NCBI RefSeq assembly: GCF_040802235.1
Contig: NW_027332182.1
Location: 310,001 to 374,000 of the forward strand
Length of the DNA: 64,000 nucleotides
Direction of reading: 5' to 3'
Origin: Manis javanica
Taxonomy: Eukaryota; Chordata; Mammalia; Pholidota; Manidae
The notes beneath the pieces were generated by a model. The model saw only the letters and a program-made list of their open reading frames with translations, was not told the origin of the DNA and made no database searches. Position 1 is the first letter of the stretch. Each line of letters opens with the position of its first letter. The translations under genes were made by a program, and so were the position numbers. Positions 60,120-64,000 of this stretch are shown here, one piece after another.

Positions 60120-61720
60120 AATTTATCCACAAACATATCAGAATCGCTTGGCTCTTGTGAGATCTACCTTTTATTTCTCATGTTTAGAATGTCCAGAAAA
60201 CCAAGAGCCAAATATTAAATAAATCAAACATGTTATGTGCATGCAATTTTTCTACCTGAATCACTAGCTTAGTATCAAAATATAAATTGGATGACTTATG
60301 CATGGATTTGTTGATATTTTGTTTCAAGAGCCCATACAACTTCATACACTTCACAAACTTATATTTATTAATGCCAATCCCCCTGTTATGAAAGACAAAG
60401 TTCAGCTGCCTGCATCATTTTGCTGAAGAAAAATATTTTTATATTCTCCTGATATTTGTAAATTCCACTTCAACCCATTAAGTCCATGCAAATATATTTC
60501 CCAACTGTATTCTTATAAGCCATTCTCTTTCAAATAATGGTATTTCATGTCCTTTTTAGTACTTAGAAAACTGGATAAAAGTATCCAAGTTGCCTTGTTT
60601 TAGAGCATTGTAATTTAAATTGCATATTGCTTGTTTTAATAAAAAATATTTTGCCCTCATGTATCCATTTATGAAATATATATTCTCTCTTCTTACTTCC
60701 TTTATAAGTAGCATTTAAAATAATTGCAACACCAGTAAAAATGATGTCTCAACATGCAGGTTACACATTGGTAACCCGGCAAGAACATTTAGCAACCCTA
60801 CATTATCCTTTCCAGAGCATTAACATTTACAGGACACACTTCCTAAGGATTTATCAAGTGTCATTAATATTATAATATGCACAACACCCAAAGAAGACAG
60901 GTTCTTTGTTTAATTGAAATTTAATGCACCAACTGTTGCATTCATTACACATTATAGAAAATTTTCTTTATCCATGGAAATATTACTGCTTAAAATATTC
61001 ATTCCTGGAGGCATTCCAAGTTTGAAGGACATAAAGAGCCAGAACCCAGCATCCTGTTACACACACATACACCAAATCTACTCCTGCACACAGAGAAAAT
61101 CATTGTTAGGAAGAAATGAGGCCTGACCAGACACCTTCTACACAATGTGGGATAAAGGACCAAATAAAAAATGGCAGGACAGATGGAGACATTATTAAGG
61201 GAGACCCATCTCCATCTGCAAGTCAGCCCTTCAGTAAGGAGGCATATCACTGAGGGACTAGAGCATGCACTGGCCTACCCTGGGCCATAAAAACTCACAC
61301 TTTATGGGGTTTAAGAGGCTAACACACTATTAGTGAAGGTAACAGATTTTTCAATACAGTACCTGCAAAATGGTGGGGGAACTACTAAAACTCTCTTCAG
61401 GACCACACATATCATTGTTCTGTCTCCAATCATCCCATGCTATTTTCTCTTCAGCCCACTATGACCAGTCAGTGTCCCAAATACTGCACCCTGCACCTCT
61501 CATCAAGGCAGTTAATGACCTTTAAGTTGTTAATTCTAGTAGTTTTCAGTCCACATCTTACCTGGTCAATCCCGATGAAAATATTAGCACTTCAGTTACT
61601 CCTATCACATTGAAATAGTTTCAGAAATTGTCTCCCAGAACAATACACATTAGTGATTTGTTAGATCTTGAAATCTTCAAAACACCTGCCCTTAAATGAT
61701 TGCAACTCAGAGATAAACAA
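60120..61720. other. Intergenic, no recognised gene
   Basis: AT-rich, with a less AT-rich part at 60990-61560. Open frames at 60914-61126 (+) and 60999-61250 (-) have no recognisable domain. Confidence 0.4.
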
Positions 61721-61729
61721 ATGACCAAA

Positions 61730-62460
61730 TAAAGGTAAGAAAGGATTGGAAAAATCATCTCACAGTGTCAGATGAGCAAAGCCCAATAAGCACAGATAAT
61801 AATCCCCCCAAAATTATAATTAAATAATTAAAAATAAGATAAAAAGTACTGGATTTGATGAGGATATTCTGCAACAAGAACTCTCATTTCCTTTAGGTGG
61901 CATTGTGAAAACGTACAACAATATCTCTCAAATTAATGGCAGTTACTTATCAAACAAACACATGCAGATCAATTTCATTCCTAGGTATTGTCCAATAGAA
62001 ATGAGCCTCTTTGAATATAAGGCTTCTAAAGGAATTTTCATAAAATGCTTTTTGTAGTAGCCCCAAAATGTAAGCAATTGATGTGTCTGTCAATCAAAGA
62101 ATCAACAAATTCTGGCACATTCCCTCAGTGTCTTACTACCAGCCAAATTATAAAGGGAAACAAAGAAAACTCTACTGACATTGGCAACAAGTAGGTGAGT
62201 ATCAAAATGTTATTTGGACTAAAAAATCATATAGTGGAGTCCACATATATGAAGATCAGGTCTAACTATTCTGGAAAAGAATTCCCAATAGTTGCTGGTA
62301 ATGAAGGGAAGATACAGAGGGTGGCTGAGTTAGGGCGTCAGGAATATTTTGTGAAACAATTTCCTGATATGGATTTGTACTGAAAGTGTGAATGTATTTT
62401 TGAAAACCCATCAAGTGATATATTTCTAATGTACAAATAATAAAGGTTAATACAAAATGG
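61730..62460 (+). mobile_element. Old L1 3' end fragment
   Basis: Decayed L1 ORF2 end/3' UTR phrases: ATTCCTAGGTATTGTCCAAT, CAAAATGTAAGCAATTGATG, GATATGGATTTGTACTGAAA. Family rank unknown. Confidence 0.5.
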
Positions 62461-62479
62461 GTGGCATACCAAAATGTAA

Positions 62480-64000
62480 AACACAAACTATAAACCACTG
62501 GAGGGTGTTTCACAACGACAGAGTAGGAATATCCAAAATTCACCTCTTCCATTGAACACAGCAAATTCAAGCTTCACATGGAATAATTATGCACTGATAA
62601 AGACCTGAGAACTATATGAACAGCACCTCCACAGCAAAAGACAAAGGAGAGATATCAAAGTTAGGAGAGGCGCAAAGAAGTTCTTTCATGGATCCCCACC
62701 CAGATGCATTGACCCTGCACAGAAGATGGATCCAAAAATATGGAACTTTCACTGGAAGGGATTGTGTTCCACAACAGACACCCTGACCCTTAGCTGGCAC
62801 CAGAAAGACAAGCCCCTCATCTGCCTGGTTTACAGAATCAACAGGGATTGAGTCCACGAAAATCATAGAACTATAGGGAACAAAGACTCTTGAAAGACTC
62901 ATGACCAGACTCTGTCATCCTGAGGTCCAGTGCCAAACCAACAGAGTGAAAATTGTCAAGACAAAATGCAAGGGATATGCACTTTCTCATTTTAAAGCAC
63001 TTCCAGAGAGGCAGGAAACTGCAGAGTCTTCATCCAGGGATGGAAGCCCTGATGAAAAAGATATTCTCAGGCTCATCCTACCATTCCATGGAAGGAGCTG
63101 ACAGCCACCAAAGCCCAAAGTTAGTAAAAGAAATGTGATAATACAGATCAGATTGGAAATAAATGAAATACTGAGTAAAAATGGACAATAGAAAAAAATC
63201 ACTGAAACTAATAAATGGTTCCTTGAAAAGTTAAATAAATTCTGTAAATTTCTGGCAAGACCAATGAAAAACAGAGAGACCAAATAAATAAAAACCGAAA
63301 TATGAAAGTAAAAGTTATAACTGATGCCACAGAAAGGCAAAGCATCATATGAAAAATTATATTCATATAAACATATTATGAATAATTTTTTGTCAATGAA
63401 TTAGAAAATCTAGAAGAAATGGGTTAAATGTTAGAGACATAACATCTTTCAAGAATAAATTGTGAAGAAATAAAAAGTCTGAATAGGCTAATTAAAATAA
63501 TGAAATCAAATCACTAATTTAAAAACTACTAAAATAAGGCCCAACACTGGACAGTTTTACAAGTAAATTATACCAAACATGTAAAGGAAAAACATTCATC
63601 CTTCACAAAAAAAAATATTTAAAATTAAGGAACACTTCCAAAATTATTCTATATGCTCAGCATAACACTGATTACAAAATGAATGACTCCTCTGAGCAAA
63701 TAAAGATAATTCTTTCTTGGACTTCTGTATAAAAGGGGACTGACAAATAGAGATTTCAAATGTAGAGGAAAATGAGTAAAGAGAGGGAATTGTTTATGTA
63801 AGAAATAACATCATATTTGTAAGCAAATGGATATGATATAATAGAGAGAATGAAAAATTGATGCCCTATCTAAGAAGAACCCAGTAATAAAAGACATGAT
63901 GAACCATTAAAAAAAATGAATGACTCCTCAAAGAAAATTCTAAGACAATTTGCTGATGAACATATAGAAGTGACAACCCTCCACAAATAAGCAAACTGAA
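62480..64000 (+). mobile_element. Old L1 fragment running to the window edge
   Basis: From about 63070, sequence matches L1 ORF2 between endonuclease and RT (ATTGGAAATAAATGAAATAC, ACTAATAAATGGTTCCTTGA, GAATTAGAAAATCTAGAAGA). The upstream part (62480-63070) resembles an L1 5' region or ORF1 flank but I cannot place it. Highly decayed. Confidence 0.5.

Overview
The window looks like nuclear DNA of a placental mammal. It holds olfactory receptor (OR) genes without introns in the coding region, embedded in dense LINE-1 (L1) and endogenous retrovirus (ERV) sequence. I recognise no SINE, tRNA, rRNA or CRISPR array. Species cannot be named from sequence alone. Only two genes look able to encode a full cellular protein: an OR on the + strand (12658-13587) and an OR on the - strand (32099-33049). 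Both resemble OR family 14. A third OR (5330-5888) is a 3' half whose 5' half is replaced by the 5' end of an L1. It lies in a roughly 3.3 kb duplication shared with the first intact OR.

Layout: 1-2508 is the 3' end of a gammaretrovirus-like ERV (pol end, env, CTE-like boxes, LTR). 2508-5329 is an L1 on the - strand including its 5' UTR. 5330-16500 holds the duplicated OR locus, with two short retrocopies of an ERV-derived tail between its copies. 16500-19340 is a probable old ERV relic on the - strand. 19341-25944 is an L1 whose 3' end continues into ERV sequence. 25945-30045 is another L1 with an ordinary 3' end. 30046-40575 has old L1 pieces, the minus-strand OR and AT-rich spacer. 40576-57131 is a large inverted structure: two L1s with the same ERV tail point outward on either side of a betaretrovirus-like provirus (44556-52633). 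57132-64000 is spacer and old L1 relics.

The most interesting result is a chimeric L1 lineage. Three L1 copies (19341-25944 +, 40576-44555 -, 52634-57131 +) share one fusion. The L1 3' UTR is followed by an A-rich stretch, then a short flank, a retroviral integrase-end/Env-TM segment, a CTE-like RNA element, LTR U3-R with AATAAA, and poly(A). This is what an L1 3' transduction through a downstream ERV would leave, and it was then re-amplified. Three further copies contain only the ERV part (9438-9929, 11484-12309, 52758-53430) and carry poly(A) and target-site duplications.

The tail carries the box pair GAYGGGTAAGA ... AACCTAAGACAGG. I recognise this as the core of the constitutive transport element (CTE) of simian type D retroviruses, which recruits the mRNA exporter NXF1. 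The same boxes lie between env and the 3' LTR in both the gamma-like and the beta-like ERV here. Thus three unrelated ERV lineages carry it and an L1 lineage appears to have captured it. Function is inferred, not shown. Every L1 and ERV in the window is broken by stops, frameshifts or truncation.
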